Positions 17,941 to 27,492 are shown, numbered from the stretch's first letter. The stretch is DNA of 51,327 bases from CAUYUA01 sp963575675 (GCA_963575675.1 CAUYUA010000177.1:1-51327), one strand, 5' to 3'. Notes: generated by a model from the sequence alone, not told the origin. A program made the numbers and translations.

Positions 17941-20364
17941 TTGGAAGACTTAAGCCGTTTTAAACAGACCTATTTCGACGAAAGCGCAGAATTGCTGGGT
18001 GTCGCCGAGGCTGGGCTGTTGCGGTTGACCCCAGGCAACGTCGATATGGATGAGGTCAACGCGATCTTTCGCGCCGTTCATTCGATAAAAGGGGGTGGTG
18101 GAGCGTTCGGCTTCATCGAATTGGTGAATTTCGCCCACGAATTCGAAGCGGTGATGGATGGTTTGCGCTCTGACCGCATTCCCGTCACCGCCGAGCTGGT
18201 TGATGCGTTGATTCGCGCCAACGACGTCCTCGGGCAGATGTTGGCTCACGCCAGTGATGGAACCGAACCCGATATGGCGACCGCTCATGTCGTCGTGGTC
18301 GCTTTGCAGAATGCGGCAAGCGCCGCCGTCAGAGAAAGCGCCGGCGACGATTTTGATTCGGGTGACGTCGATGAGATGAGAAGCCTGTCCTCATCGACTT
18401 CGACGCTAAGCGATGATGAGATGGGCGGTGTTTTCGACGACATCGATCTTTCGATCTATCAATCGTCTTCATCATCGCTTCCGGCGGCCGCTGGGTTCGA
18501 TTCGAGCGCAGGGGGCGCGGGATTTCTCGCTGCGCCTTTGTCGGTGGCCGAAGGCAAGACTCTTTATCTGATCGAATTCTTACCCAAAGCGGATCTGTTG
18601 CTCTCCGGCAACGAGCCCGCCTTCATGTTGCGCGCTTTGGCGCGATTGGGGGAGTTCGCCGTCGTTTGCGATCTGACGCATTTGCCGGAGCTTGGGCATC
18701 TTGAACCCGAGCTTCTCTATTTAAAGTGGCGGGTCCGTTTGGAGACCGCCGCCGGGCGCGACCAGATCGAAGACGTTTTTGAATTCGTCAGCGACGAATG
18801 CGTGGTCAATATCACGGTTTTGGCCTCCAACCCCAAACCTCCCGAGGCTCCCGCCGCGTCCGCCAAATCCGGTGACGCAAAGGCGTCGGAAGCCAAACCT
18901 TTTGTTGCGCCCGGAGCCGCTTCAAGTGGGCAGAGCCGAGCGTCGTCATCTCAACCTGCATCTTCCCAACCGGCCGTCGCCGCGTCCCGCGTTCCTTTGC
19001 CGTCTGCCGCTCCCGTCGAGGCTGCGTCGTCTCCGCCTGCGTCGCGCTCGGCGGTTCGACCTCCTGCCGCCGCTTCCACAATCAGTGGAGGAAAGGCTGA
19101 TCCGTCTCACGCCGCGCCAATCGGCGGCCACACCATTCGCGTCGACTTGGATAAAATTGATCGTTTGGTCAATATGGTCGGCGAGATGGTGATCACTCAG
19201 GCGATGGTCGCCGAGCATGTGCGGGAATTGCCTCAAGGCGCGTTCCAAGAACTGCTGGAAGGGTTGGAGCAGCTTGCTCAGCACACTCGCGAACTGCGCG
19301 AAAGCGTGATGTCGATTCGCGCTCAGCCGGTGAGTTCGGTGTTCTCGCGCATGCCGCGTTTGGTGCGGGAATTGGCGGCGGAAACCGGCAAGGACGTGCA
19401 GTTGGTCACCAGTGGTGAAAACACCGAAGTCGACAAGACGGTGGTGGAAAATCTGGTCGACCCGTTGACTCACATGATTCGCAATTCGATCGATCATGGG
19501 TTGGAAACTCCGGATGATCGCGCCGCCGTTGGAAAAAACCGCACCGGGTCGGTCCATCTTTCGGCGCAACATCGCTCCGGCCGCATCGTGATCGAGGTGT
19601 CCGACGACGGGCGAGGAATCAACCGACCGCGCGTGTTGCAGAAAGCAATGGAAAAAGGTCTGATTCCTCAAGGAGCCAACCTTACAGACGAAGAAATCGA
19701 CAATCTGATCTTTCTGCCTGGTTTCTCCACCGTCGAAAAGGTTTCCAACATATCCGGACGCGGAGTGGGCATGGACGTGGTGCGCCGCAACATCACCAGT
19801 CTCGGCGGTCGTATCGGCGTGTACTCCACCCCTGGCGAGGGATCGCGTTTCGTTTTGTCCTTGCCTTTGACTTTGGCTGTGCTTGACGGCATGGTGATTT
19901 CAGTCGGAGAAGAGCGTTTTGTTTTGCCTTTGACCAACATCGTCGAAAGTCTGCGGCCCAAGACCAGCGATCTTCATGGGTTGGTTAATCAATGCGATGT
20001 GATTATGGCGCGGGGCGAATATGTGCGATTGGCCTATCTTGATCGCTTGTTCGGCATTCCCGGCGCCGTTGGCGACGCCACCAAAGGGTTGGTGGTGTTG
20101 GTTGAAACCGAAGAAGGCGGTCGTTTGGGGTTGGTGGTGGATGAAGTCCTCGGCCAGCAACAGGTGGTGATCAAGAGTTTGGAAGCGAATTATCGTCGAC
20201 TCGACGGAGTTGCGGCCGCCACCATCTTGGGGGATGGGCGAGTTGCTTTGATTCTCGACGTCGCCGGATTAAAAGAAATGAGCCAACAAGTTGGGCATGT
20301 TGGCGCCTCCGTTCGTTCTACGGCGTCATCATCTTCTTTCACTTCTCAACCATCTGCGATCTGA
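17941..20364 (+). CDS. cheA: Chemotaxis histidine kinase CheA
   Basis: 807-aa kinase of a chemosensory array. The P1 HPt domain has phospho-acceptor H47 (AVHSIKGGGGAFGF). An acidic/Ser linker leads to an alpha/beta domain at about 205-300 in the P2 position. A long Ala/Pro/Ser linker (about 305-395) follows, then P3 dimerisation (about 400-460) and P4 with N-box HMIRNSIDHGLE, G1 SDDGRGIN and G2 GRGVGMDVV. The C-terminal P5 CheW-like domain (about 650-790) docks to receptors. The start is TTG at 17941, with GGAGG about 11 bases upstream. It is followed 9 bp later by cheW. Confidence 0.95.
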   Translation: MEDLSRFKQTYFDESAELLGVAEAGLLRLTPGNVDMDEVNAIFRAVHSIKGGGGAFGFIELVNFAHEFEAVMDGLRSDRIPVTAELVDALIRANDVLGQMLAHASDGTEPDMATAHVVVVALQNAASAAVRESAGDDFDSGDVDEMRSLSSSTSTLSDDEMGGVFDDIDLSIYQSSSSSLPAAAGFDSSAGGAGFLAAPLSVAEGKTLYLIEFLPKADLLLSGNEPAFMLRALARLGEFAVVCDLTHLPELGHLEPELLYLKWRVRLETAAGRDQIEDVFEFVSDECVVNITVLASNPKPPEAPAASAKSGDAKASEAKPFVAPGAASSGQSRASSSQPASSQPAVAASRVPLPSAAPVEAASSPPASRSAVRPPAAASTISGGKADPSHAAPIGGHTIRVDLDKIDRLVNMVGEMVITQAMVAEHVRELPQGAFQELLEGLEQLAQHTRELRESVMSIRAQPVSSVFSRMPRLVRELAAETGKDVQLVTSGENTEVDKTVVENLVDPLTHMIRNSIDHGLETPDDRAAVGKNRTGSVHLSAQHRSGRIVIEVSDDGRGINRPRVLQKAMEKGLIPQGANLTDEEIDNLIFLPGFSTVEKVSNISGRGVGMDVVRRNITSLGGRIGVYSTPGEGSRFVLSLPLTLAVLDGMVISVGEERFVLPLTNIVESLRPKTSDLHGLVNQCDVIMARGEYVRLAYLDRLFGIPGAVGDATKGLVVLVETEEGGRLGLVVDEVLGQQQVVIKSLEANYRRLDGVAAATILGDGRVALILDVAGLKEMSQQVGHVGASVRSTASSSSFTSQPSAI

Positions 20365-20373
20365 GGCGTATCA

Positions 20374-20943
20374 ATGAGCACTTCGTCCTCTTTGGCCCCG
20401 ATCGGCGACCACAATGAGGCTTCTCTGTCTGCGTCCGAAGGGCGAGGGAAAGAAGAGCAATACGTCACCTTTACCGTAGGCGACGAAGAGTATGGTGTAA
20501 ATATTCTTTCCGTGCGCGAGATTCGCGGTTGGACGCCTGAAAGTCGTTTGCCGAACTTGCCGAATTATGTGCGCGGCGTGGTCAACTTACGTGGAATCAT
20601 CATTCCAATTTTCGACTTGCGTGCGCGTTTCGGTGGCGGAATTACGCAAGTCACCAAAAGGCATGTGGTGGTGGTGGTGCAGGTCGGCGAGCGAACGCGC
20701 GGCGTGCTGGTGGATGCAATCTCGGATATCTTGGCGATCTCTTACGATCAGATCAAACCGCCGCCGGATGTTGAAAGCGGCATGGTCGATGCTCGCTACT
20801 TAAGTGGGCTCTTCACCGCCCATGATCGCATGGTGACGCTGTTGGATGTGACGCGCTTGTTTGCGGCGGAAACCAGTGAGGAAGACACGCCCGTTTTACA
20901 ACAAAAACAACCGCCCTTAGCAATTGTGAAGAAGTCGGGATGA
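20374..20943 (+). CDS. cheW: Chemotaxis coupling protein CheW
   Basis: 189 aa. It couples CheA to chemoreceptors through an SH3-like double barrel. The typical sequence runs from EQYVTFTVGDEEYGVNILSVREIRGW through LPNYVRGVVNLRGIIIPIFDLRARFG to VDAISDIL. A polar N-terminal extension of about 27 residues and a C-terminal tail flank the domain. It is nine bases after cheA and about 115 bp before cheR. Confidence 0.95.
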   Translation: MSTSSSLAPIGDHNEASLSASEGRGKEEQYVTFTVGDEEYGVNILSVREIRGWTPESRLPNLPNYVRGVVNLRGIIIPIFDLRARFGGGITQVTKRHVVVVVQVGERTRGVLVDAISDILAISYDQIKPPPDVESGMVDARYLSGLFTAHDRMVTLLDVTRLFAAETSEEDTPVLQQKQPPLAIVKKSG

Positions 20944-21059
20944 TGGGCGTCGGAACATCTCGGCGTTTGCGGGCGGTTGTTTGTTGTTGACGCACGCATG
21001 ATTGTAAAACCGTCTTCCATCGCGCGGCGTTCGCGTCGCGCCAGAGTTTGAGAGCTTCT

Positions 21060-21923
21060 ATGTCTCTGAGCGAAGGTGGCCGTGAAAGTCGGGAGTTTCG
21101 TTTCACGCGCGCACATTTTGATTATATCGCCGGTCTTCTGTATCAGCTCACAGGGATTCATCTGGCTCCCCATAAGTTGGAGATGATGTATTCCCGGTTG
21201 GCTCGGCGCTTGCGCGAGTTGCGGTTGGCGGATTTTGATACGTATTGCGCGCTGTTGGAAGCTCCGGAAGGGCAGAACGAGATCGGTTATTTGGTCAACG
21301 CGCTGACCACCAATTTGACAAGTTTCTTTCGTGAGTCTCATCACTTTGATCATTTGGCGATGACGCTGCTGCCGAAGATTCGAGAGTTGCGGGTGCATGA
21401 TTCTCCGCCTCGGTTGCGCATTTGGTCGGCGGGGTGTTCTTCCGGTCCAGAGCCCTACACCGTCGCCATGGTGCTGGCTTCGGAGTTTTCCGACCTGAGA
21501 CGTTGGGACGCTCGGATTTTGGCGACCGATATCGACACTCATATGGTTGAAACGGCGCGGCGCGGCGTTTATTCCAGTGAGAACGCGGATGGGATTCCGG
21601 TTGCCGTGCGCGAGCGCTTTACTCGTCGAACACGTGGAGGGAACGGCGAAAGCATGGTGACGATGAGCGATGACTTGCGGCGTTTGATTACCTTCAAGTC
21701 TCTGAATTTGTTGGAGCCATGGCCGATGAAAGGGCCGTTCGACGCGATTTTTTGTCGTAATGTGTTGATTTATTTTGATCGGGTCGGGCGTAAACATGTC
21801 ATCGAAAAGTTTGCGGAACTGTTGCGGGCGGATGGTTTTCTATATTTAGGGCATTCAGAGAGTCTTTATGGCGTGTCGGCGGGGTTTCAGCAGACCGGGC
21901 CTACGATTTATCAAAAGGTGTGA
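21060..21923 (+). CDS. cheR: Chemoreceptor methyltransferase CheR
   Basis: 287 aa. It methylates receptor glutamates using S-adenosylmethionine. The N-terminal helical domain includes FDYIAGLLYQLTGIHLAPHKLEMMYSRL and the FFRE segment. The catalytic domain has the SAM-binding IWSAGCSSGPEPYT, ILATDID, and FDAIFCRNVLIYFD. Start taken as ATG 21060; a TTG at 21048 is the alternative. Its stop overlaps the cheD start region. Presence of CheR implies adaptation by methylation in this pathway. Confidence 0.93.
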   Translation: MSLSEGGRESREFRFTRAHFDYIAGLLYQLTGIHLAPHKLEMMYSRLARRLRELRLADFDTYCALLEAPEGQNEIGYLVNALTTNLTSFFRESHHFDHLAMTLLPKIRELRVHDSPPRLRIWSAGCSSGPEPYTVAMVLASEFSDLRRWDARILATDIDTHMVETARRGVYSSENADGIPVAVRERFTRRTRGGNGESMVTMSDDLRRLITFKSLNLLEPWPMKGPFDAIFCRNVLIYFDRVGRKHVIEKFAELLRADGFLYLGHSESLYGVSAGFQQTGPTIYQKV

Positions 21924-22597
21924 TGATGCCACCAGATTTCGGGCGGCATTCGGTTGGAAAACAAACGGCGGAGCGGTCTCCGGCCGGAAAGGAAATGGCT
22001 GAAAAACGGCTCTCCGGCGCTTATTACCACCCGCATTTCGACGCCCTTACGATCAAGGTGATGCTCGGGCAGCACAGAATAAGCAAACGGGCCGATGAAA
22101 TGTTGGTGACGACTTTGGGGAGCTGCGTTGCGGCATGCATTCGTGATCCTGTGGCCGCTGTGGGGGGGATGAACCACTTTCTTTTGCCGGAGGTTCCCGA
22201 ATCTCAAAAGAACGCCTTGGATGAGGCCTCCCGTTATGGCAGCGTCGCTATGGAGCGCTTGATTAACGAGGTTTTGGCTCATGGCGGTCGGCGCGCTCGT
22301 CTGGAAGTCAAGGTGTTTGGGGGCGCTAAAGTGATCGATAGCAGTTTCGATGTTGGAGAAAAAAATGGCGCATTTGTTCTAGATTACATCCGTCGCGAGG
22401 GGCTGACGTTGGTGGGGCAAGATTTGGGCGGCGCGTTTGCGCGGCGCGTTCATTACTTTCCGATCACGGGTCGGGCGTTGCGGAGAGTATTGCGACCGGA
22501 GATTTTGCCGGAAACTTTCAACCAAGAATTAACCTTCATGTCCAGTTTGCGTCGCAAGCCGATTGAAGGTGATGTTGAACTGTTCGGAGAAGAGTAA
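21923..22597 (+). CDS. cheD: Chemoreceptor glutamine deamidase CheD
   Basis: 224 aa. It deamidates receptor glutamines and, in some bacteria, works with CheC. The catalytic Cys lies in TTLGSCVAACIRDP and the catalytic His in GGMNHFLLP, followed by the family's RYGSVAMERLINE and KVFGGA motifs. The ATG at 21923 overlaps the cheR stop; a second ATG at 21926 is equally possible, with AAAAGG seven bases upstream. The stop is one base before the cheB start. No cheC is seen in the cluster. Confidence 0.93.
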   Translation: MMPPDFGRHSVGKQTAERSPAGKEMAEKRLSGAYYHPHFDALTIKVMLGQHRISKRADEMLVTTLGSCVAACIRDPVAAVGGMNHFLLPEVPESQKNALDEASRYGSVAMERLINEVLAHGGRRARLEVKVFGGAKVIDSSFDVGEKNGAFVLDYIRREGLTLVGQDLGGAFARRVHYFPITGRALRRVLRPEILPETFNQELTFMSSLRRKPIEGDVELFGEE

Positions 22598-22598
22598 G

Positions 22599-23651
22599 AT
22601 GTCGCGTCCAATTCGCGTGGTCATTGTCGACGACAGCACTTTGATGCGGCAGATTCTTACTGAAACTTTGTCCACGGGTGAAATTGAAGTGGTGGGATCG
22701 GCGCGCGACGCCTATGAGGCGCGTCAGGTTATCAAGGCGACCAATCCGGATGTGGTGACGCTGGATATCGAAATGCCGCGTATGGATGGTCTGGCGTTTT
22801 TAGAGAAAATTATGTCGCTGAGGCCGATGCCGGTAATTATGGTTTCGAGTCTTACGCGGGAAGGCGCCGACGCCACTATTCGCGCTCTGGAACTGGGGGC
22901 GGTCGATTACGTCGCCAAACCGAAGTCCGCTGAAGGTTATGGCATTCAAGACATGCGCAACGAGTTGATTGCAAAAATTAAAGTTGTGGCTCATGCGCGG
23001 TTGGGGCGGCGTTCTGTGGTTGCGCCGCCGGTTCTGCCTGCGCCTAAGCGTAAAAATTCCAACCGTTTTATCGCCATCGGCGCTTCAACCGGCGGCGTGG
23101 AGCGAATTCGAGACCTTCTTCAGGTCATGCCGGCGGAATGTCCTCCAATTGTTATTACGCAACACATGGGGCCGAACTATTTGCCGAGTTTCGCTTCTCG
23201 GCTGGACAATTTGTGTCAACCCAGCATACAACTGGCGACACATGGGGCTCGGCTGCAAACCGGGGTTGTTTATATCGCACCAGGAGATCATCACTTGGCG
23301 ATCAGCCGCGATGCGCTTGGTTATGTATGTCAGATTCAAGACGCGCCGCCGGTGTCGGGGCATCGGCCTTCGGTCGATGTGTTGTTTCGCTCGGTCGCCA
23401 AGGCGGCGGGCGCAAGCGCAGTGGGGGTGATTCTGAGCGGCATGGGGCGTGACGGCGCGGCCGGTTTGTTGGCTATGCGTCAGGCGGGGGCTCACACCGT
23501 CGGCGAGCAAGAATCGAGTTGCGTGGTTTACGGTATGCCGCGCGCCGCCAAGGAAGTCGGCGCTGTGGTTGTGGAGATGTCGCTCGGCCAAATCGCCGCC
23601 GAAATGTTGCGCGCCGTAGACGCCGTCGGCGAACGGTTGCGTCCGGAATAG
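22599..23651 (+). CDS. cheB: Chemotaxis methylesterase/deamidase CheB
   Basis: 350 aa. The receiver has D11, D56 and K108. The methylesterase domain has the catalytic triad S163 (GASTGG), H189 (TQHMG) and D285 (GMGRDGA), at nearly the E. coli positions (164, 190, 286). ATG 22599 follows the cheD stop by one base. It removes methyl groups from receptors once phosphorylated by CheA. It completes the CheR/CheB/CheD adaptation set. Confidence 0.95.
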   Translation: MSRPIRVVIVDDSTLMRQILTETLSTGEIEVVGSARDAYEARQVIKATNPDVVTLDIEMPRMDGLAFLEKIMSLRPMPVIMVSSLTREGADATIRALELGAVDYVAKPKSAEGYGIQDMRNELIAKIKVVAHARLGRRSVVAPPVLPAPKRKNSNRFIAIGASTGGVERIRDLLQVMPAECPPIVITQHMGPNYLPSFASRLDNLCQPSIQLATHGARLQTGVVYIAPGDHHLAISRDALGYVCQIQDAPPVSGHRPSVDVLFRSVAKAAGASAVGVILSGMGRDGAAGLLAMRQAGAHTVGEQESSCVVYGMPRAAKEVGAVVVEMSLGQIAAEMLRAVDAVGERLRPE

Positions 23652-23663
23652 GGAGCAGGAGCC

Positions 23664-24851
23664 ATGTTTTTTAATCGGCGCGATTCGTCGCACGGCGGCT
23701 CTCCGCATCCGGTCGTCAAGAGTTCCGCTTTTAAAACGGACGAAGCGGATGCGCCGGGACGCGCCGTTCCCACAGCCGCCGCGAGGGTGGATGCGGCGGC
23801 GGTTGCTCACGAGACGCTGATCAACTGGCTTGGCTTTGCCGATATTCAGCGTCGCACAATGGAGATTCTGCGCAGCGAGCTGGATCGCACTTCGGTGTTG
23901 GTTGAAAACTCGACGTTGGACCTCAGCGCGCGGTTTCGCGATCTTGCCGAATCGGCTCGGAATCAAGCCAGCCAGGTCGAACACATTATCATTATGGCGC
24001 GCTCGGTCGAGATCGATGGCGATAAAGTGCCGATCGATCATCTTGTGACCTCGATGCAGGACGCTATTTCTGGTATGATCGACAACATCGTCACTTTGTC
24101 GATGAAGGCCATGAATATGGTCTATCTTTTGGACGATGTTCAAAAAGATGTTGAAGACCTCGAAAAATGCATCTCCGACATCGATTCCATTAACCGCCAA
24201 ACCAATTTTTTGGCTCTAAACGCCACCATCGAGGCTTCTCGCGCCGGAGAGGCCGGGCGAACCTTCGCTGTGGTGGCTCAAGAAGTGCGTCATTTGTCGC
24301 GCACCACTTCCGCTCTGGCCGATCGGATGCGCGCAAAGGTTATGGCGGTGGTCAAGGGCGTGCGCGATGGTCACGATATTTTGCGCATGATCGCCAACAC
24401 CGATATGTCGCCCCAGATGCTCGCCAAAGAGCGGGTGGACAAAACGATGGAGAGTTTGGTCGTGCAGACCAATCATTTCCAAGACGTGTTGGAGGGCGCT
24501 GCGGCCTCCTCAGGAGAGATGTCCGCCCATATTAGTCGAATGGTTACCGGCATGCAGTTCCAAGACCTCACAAAGCAGAGGCTGGAGCACGTCGGCGACA
24601 GCATGAGCATCATTTCAGCTGGTTTAGAAGAGCTGGTGACGCGGACGCGCGCCGTTCTGCCGACGGATTCTCCGGCGCCCATGCCTCAAGAGTGGTTGGA
24701 TCATCTGCTTGGTCGTTTTACGCTCAGCGAAATGCGTCAACGGTTTGTGCGTCACCTCTTGCTGGAAGGGACGGCGTTGGATGACCATGGGGCTCTTGAC
24801 GCAACGGCGGGACTCGATCAGGGCGCGGAAGGCGACATAGAGCTGTTCTAG
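23664..24851 (+). CDS. Soluble MCP-like signalling protein with CheZ-like C-terminal motif
   Basis: 395 aa, no membrane segment. Helical throughout, it contains the chemoreceptor tip at about residues 176-212 (INRQTNFLALNATIEASRAG, then EAGRTFAVVAQEVRHLS), the part that binds CheA and CheW. There is no classic ligand-binding or HAMP domain. Downstream, residues 297-305 read MQFQDLTKQ. This has the D-x-x-x-Q spacing and the QDLT context of the CheZ phosphatase motif, but the phrase also occurs in the coiled coils of some MCPs. GGAGCAGGAGCC precedes the ATG. It may be a cytosolic receptor, a scaffold, or a receptor-phosphatase hybrid. Confidence 0.75.
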   Translation: MFFNRRDSSHGGSPHPVVKSSAFKTDEADAPGRAVPTAAARVDAAAVAHETLINWLGFADIQRRTMEILRSELDRTSVLVENSTLDLSARFRDLAESARNQASQVEHIIIMARSVEIDGDKVPIDHLVTSMQDAISGMIDNIVTLSMKAMNMVYLLDDVQKDVEDLEKCISDIDSINRQTNFLALNATIEASRAGEAGRTFAVVAQEVRHLSRTTSALADRMRAKVMAVVKGVRDGHDILRMIANTDMSPQMLAKERVDKTMESLVVQTNHFQDVLEGAAASSGEMSAHISRMVTGMQFQDLTKQRLEHVGDSMSIISAGLEELVTRTRAVLPTDSPAPMPQEWLDHLLGRFTLSEMRQRFVRHLLLEGTALDDHGALDATAGLDQGAEGDIELF

Positions 24852-24946
24852 CGTTTACGTGCTGTTTTGTTCCGAGCCGGTTTTCTTATGTCCGTCGCGG
24901 TTCAAGACAGGTGTTGCGGTTGCGAAATCACAGGATACGGATTGTC

Positions 24947-25252
24947 ATGGATTACTCTATCGATGCCAAAGATCATGAAGCCACAGTTCGTCTTTCCGGA
25001 CGACTGACTTTCAACGATCACGCCAAATTGCGTGCTCTCATTCGAGAAATGTCTCAAAATCACGCTCGGCGGCAGGTTTTGGACCTGAGCAGTCTTGAGT
25101 TTGTGGACTCGGCGGGGATCGGAATGTTGCTGATTGCGCGCGAAGAATTAGTGGGGCAAGAAAAATCTTTGGTTTTGCGGCAGCCGGTTGGGCAGGTCAA
25201 GCGCGTCTTGTCTGTTGCCCAACTCGGCAAATTAATCTCGATCGAAGAATAA
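24947..25252 (+). CDS. STAS-domain anti-anti-sigma factor (RsbV/SpoIIAA-like)
   Basis: 101 aa, a single STAS domain with the full phosphorylation motif FVDSAGIGMLL, where S55 is the expected target of an RsbW-type kinase. ATG 24947 is preceded by AGGA. The frame is open to 24911, but that would add an unlikely basic leader. It is followed 12 bp later by the HATPase gene. This is the standard antagonist/kinase pairing of partner-switching modules, here inside a che cluster. It is a more canonical STAS than the one at 16985. Confidence 0.88.
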   Translation: MDYSIDAKDHEATVRLSGRLTFNDHAKLRALIREMSQNHARRQVLDLSSLEFVDSAGIGMLLIAREELVGQEKSLVLRQPVGQVKRVLSVAQLGKLISIEE

Positions 25253-25264
25253 GGTTCGGTAAAC

Positions 25265-26077
25265 GTGGCGTCCGTCCCTGGAACAATTGTGCTAGGCCTG
25301 GATATTCCGGCCGACCGTTTGGCGTATATTTCGGCGAAGTGCGGTTTGCCTGCTTGGCTGCCCGATGAGTTCGCCGAAGCGTGGTGGCCGGCTCAGGATG
25401 ATGTCGTTGGAGATGCTGTCGGGCGGGGCATTGTGTTGTTCGGAGAGAAGCGCATCCACGATGATCGATTGTGGAAAATTTCGCATGCCGCGTGGATCGA
25501 GACCACAGACATGTCTGACGACATGATTGTAATGTTGGTGCGGCGTGCGTGTGAAAACACGGTCTTTGCGTTTTTAACCACCACCACCGTCAATCAAGTG
25601 GCTCTGGCTTCTTACTTGCTCAGCTCTATTGACAGTATTTGTACGGAAAACAAAGACATTTTCATCGGAGATTGTGTCGAAGGTCAAAAGATCGGCATAC
25701 CTCCGGATGTGCGCTATGACATTGAGCTGGCGTTGCATGAGGCGATCAGCAATGCCGTGCTTCATGGTAATCTTCAAATTGATGGCATAAAAGGATTGAG
25801 CATCGATGCGTTAGAGTATTTCGCCCAAAATCTTGACGCTCGTATTCGAGACCCGGATTTTGCCTTGCGTCGAGTCGAAATCAGCGGCGTTTTGGCGAAC
25901 AATAGTTTGACCATTAAAGTGGTGGATCAGGGAAAGGGATTTGCGTCTAAGGCGCCGACGGTTTCCGCGCTTGAGAAAAGTGCAAGTGGGCGTGGTTTGG
26001 AGTTGATCCGATCAATCGCCCAATCTTGCGAATTGCTTGATGGGGGGCGGTGCATTCGGATGAGGTTTGCGTTGTGA
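25265..26077 (+). CDS. RsbW/SpoIIAB-like HATPase (anti-sigma-type Ser kinase)
   Basis: 270 aa. The C-terminal half is a GHKL ATPase with N-box ELALHEAISNAVLHGN (E159, N163), G1 VVDQGKGF (D221) and G2 SGRGLELIRS. This N-box is typical of the HATPase_c_2 anti-sigma kinases rather than His kinases, and no phospho-acceptor His domain is present. The N-terminal 130 residues are unassigned. It probably phosphorylates one or both STAS proteins. GTG start at 25265. Its stop overlaps the start of the next gene (GTGA). No sigma factor is encoded next to it, so the final target is open. Confidence 0.85.
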   Translation: MASVPGTIVLGLDIPADRLAYISAKCGLPAWLPDEFAEAWWPAQDDVVGDAVGRGIVLFGEKRIHDDRLWKISHAAWIETTDMSDDMIVMLVRRACENTVFAFLTTTTVNQVALASYLLSSIDSICTENKDIFIGDCVEGQKIGIPPDVRYDIELALHEAISNAVLHGNLQIDGIKGLSIDALEYFAQNLDARIRDPDFALRRVEISGVLANNSLTIKVVDQGKGFASKAPTVSALEKSASGRGLELIRSIAQSCELLDGGRCIRMRFAL

Positions 26078-27492
26078 CGCCCCCGATTTTTCCGCCGCGC
26101 GTGCCGCCTTTTGGTGTCGGGGCGCCGTCTGCTGAGTCTGGGCGTCTGACGCCGTCTGCTCCCGGATGGGCGGGACGGCTCTCCGGCGCCGGAGGGACGT
26201 TTGGTTGGAGCGGTGGCGACGCTCCGCGTGCGACGCCTGCTTCGCCGCCGCCGCTTACGTCTTCTTCCGCCGCGCCTTCTCCAACGCCCCCGCCGCCGCG
26301 CTTGCCGGTTGGAGACTGCTGTATTTTAGTGGTCGATGATATCGAGACCAATCGATTGTTGATTGGCGCGATATTGGCCGAAGCCGGGTATAAAAATTTA
26401 AAATTCGCCAATGACGGCGTTCATGCCTTAGAACAGATTCGTGTCGAGTCTCCCGATATTGTGGTGCTCGATGTGATGATGCCGCGTATGAACGGCTTCG
26501 ATGTCTGTAAAGCGTTGCGCGCTGATTCGGACTTCGTTGACTTGCCGATTCTGATTCAGACCGCTTTATCCGGCGTGAGTGATCGCAATATGGCCTTTGA
26601 GGTCGGCGCCACGGATCTGATCACAAAGCCTATCGACCGCACCGAGTTCTTGGCGCGGGTGCGCATCCATTTGGAAAATCGTCTTTTGATTCGCGATTTG
26701 CAGCTCTATCGTTCGCGTTTGGAAGGCGAATTGGCTATGGCGCGCGATATTTATGAACATCTGTTGCCGTCAACCGCCGCCGTGGCGTCGTTGGAGCGCG
26801 CTCTTAATGTGACAATTCGGTCGCATATGTTGCAATCCTCCGAAATGGGCGGCGACATTTGGGGCGCCCATATCACCAAAAACGGATGCTTGGGAGTGTA
26901 CGTTCTTGATATGGCGGGACGAGGCGTTTCAGCGGCGCTCAATGCATGTCGTTTGCATACTTTGGTTCACGAGCTGATCGGAGTCGGAGATGACGATCCG
27001 GCTGGGTTTCTTACAGCGCTCAACCAACGCGCCGGAGAATTGTTGGCGCTAGGGGATCAGGCCACGATGATTTATGGTGTGATCGATGTTGAGGCGCAGA
27101 ATTTTACTTACGCCGCCGCCGCCGCCAGTGCGCCTTTGGTTCTTCCTCCCAACAGTCGCGCGTCTTTTGTGGGGGATGCGTCCGGGGCGCCGCTCGGCGT
27201 TACGTCCGACACGCGCTATGAATCGCGCCGTTTGCCGTATCCCAAAGGCAGCGTGCTGGTTTTGTATAGCAATGCAGTGCTTGATACTTTAGAAGCCGTT
27301 CCTCCGGAGCGCGTTCTATTGGGCAAGGGGTTGAGCGCCATGATCGCCGGAGCCGTTGCCTGTCACGCCGAAATGAACAAGCCGGGACAAGCGTTCTTGG
27401 AGGTCGCCGCCGCCTTGACGGCTTTGGTTGGCGAATCGCCTCACGACGATCACACGCTGGTCTGGATTTCGGCGACCGGAGGTTGCGCATGA
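26074..27492 (+). CDS. Receiver-PP2C phosphatase (RsbU/SpoIIE-type), altered metal site
   Basis: 472 aa. A Pro/Ala/Ser-rich N-terminus (1-78) precedes a receiver (about 82-200: D88/D89, acceptor D133, K185), a coiled linker (about 205-230), and a SpoIIE-type PP2C domain. Two expected metal Asp residues are kept, D261 (MGGDIWG) and D279 (VLDMAGRG), as is the DD near the C-terminus (PHDDHT). The YTDG-type motif reads LYSNAV (N400), losing an Asp that normally binds metal. The next gene is a paralog with Asp at that place. GTG 26074 overlaps the upstream stop. Expected role: dephosphorylating STAS proteins under receiver control. It may be weak or inactive. Confidence 0.85.
   Translation: MTPPIFPPRVPPFGVGAPSAESGRLTPSAPGWAGRLSGAGGTFGWSGGDAPRATPASPPPLTSSSAAPSPTPPPPRLPVGDCCILVVDDIETNRLLIGAILAEAGYKNLKFANDGVHALEQIRVESPDIVVLDVMMPRMNGFDVCKALRADSDFVDLPILIQTALSGVSDRNMAFEVGATDLITKPIDRTEFLARVRIHLENRLLIRDLQLYRSRLEGELAMARDIYEHLLPSTAAVASLERALNVTIRSHMLQSSEMGGDIWGAHITKNGCLGVYVLDMAGRGVSAALNACRLHTLVHELIGVGDDDPAGFLTALNQRAGELLALGDQATMIYGVIDVEAQNFTYAAAAASAPLVLPPNSRASFVGDASGAPLGVTSDTRYESRRLPYPKGSVLVLYSNAVLDTLEAVPPERVLLGKGLSAMIAGAVACHAEMNKPGQAFLEVAAALTALVGESPHDDHTLVWISATGGCA

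Noticed and set aside
18946..19671. Minus-strand ORF of 241 codons
   Set aside because: It is antisense to the linker and P3-P4 part of cheA, and its product is Arg/His-rich and low-complexity.
20796..21797. Minus-strand ORF of 333 codons
   Set aside because: It runs antisense to cheW and cheR, which have intact catalytic or binding motifs.
23085..24200. Minus-strand ORF of 371 codons
   Set aside because: It lies opposite cheB and the MCP-like gene, whose motifs are clear. The product is His/Arg-rich with no family resemblance; it is a shadow of codon bias.
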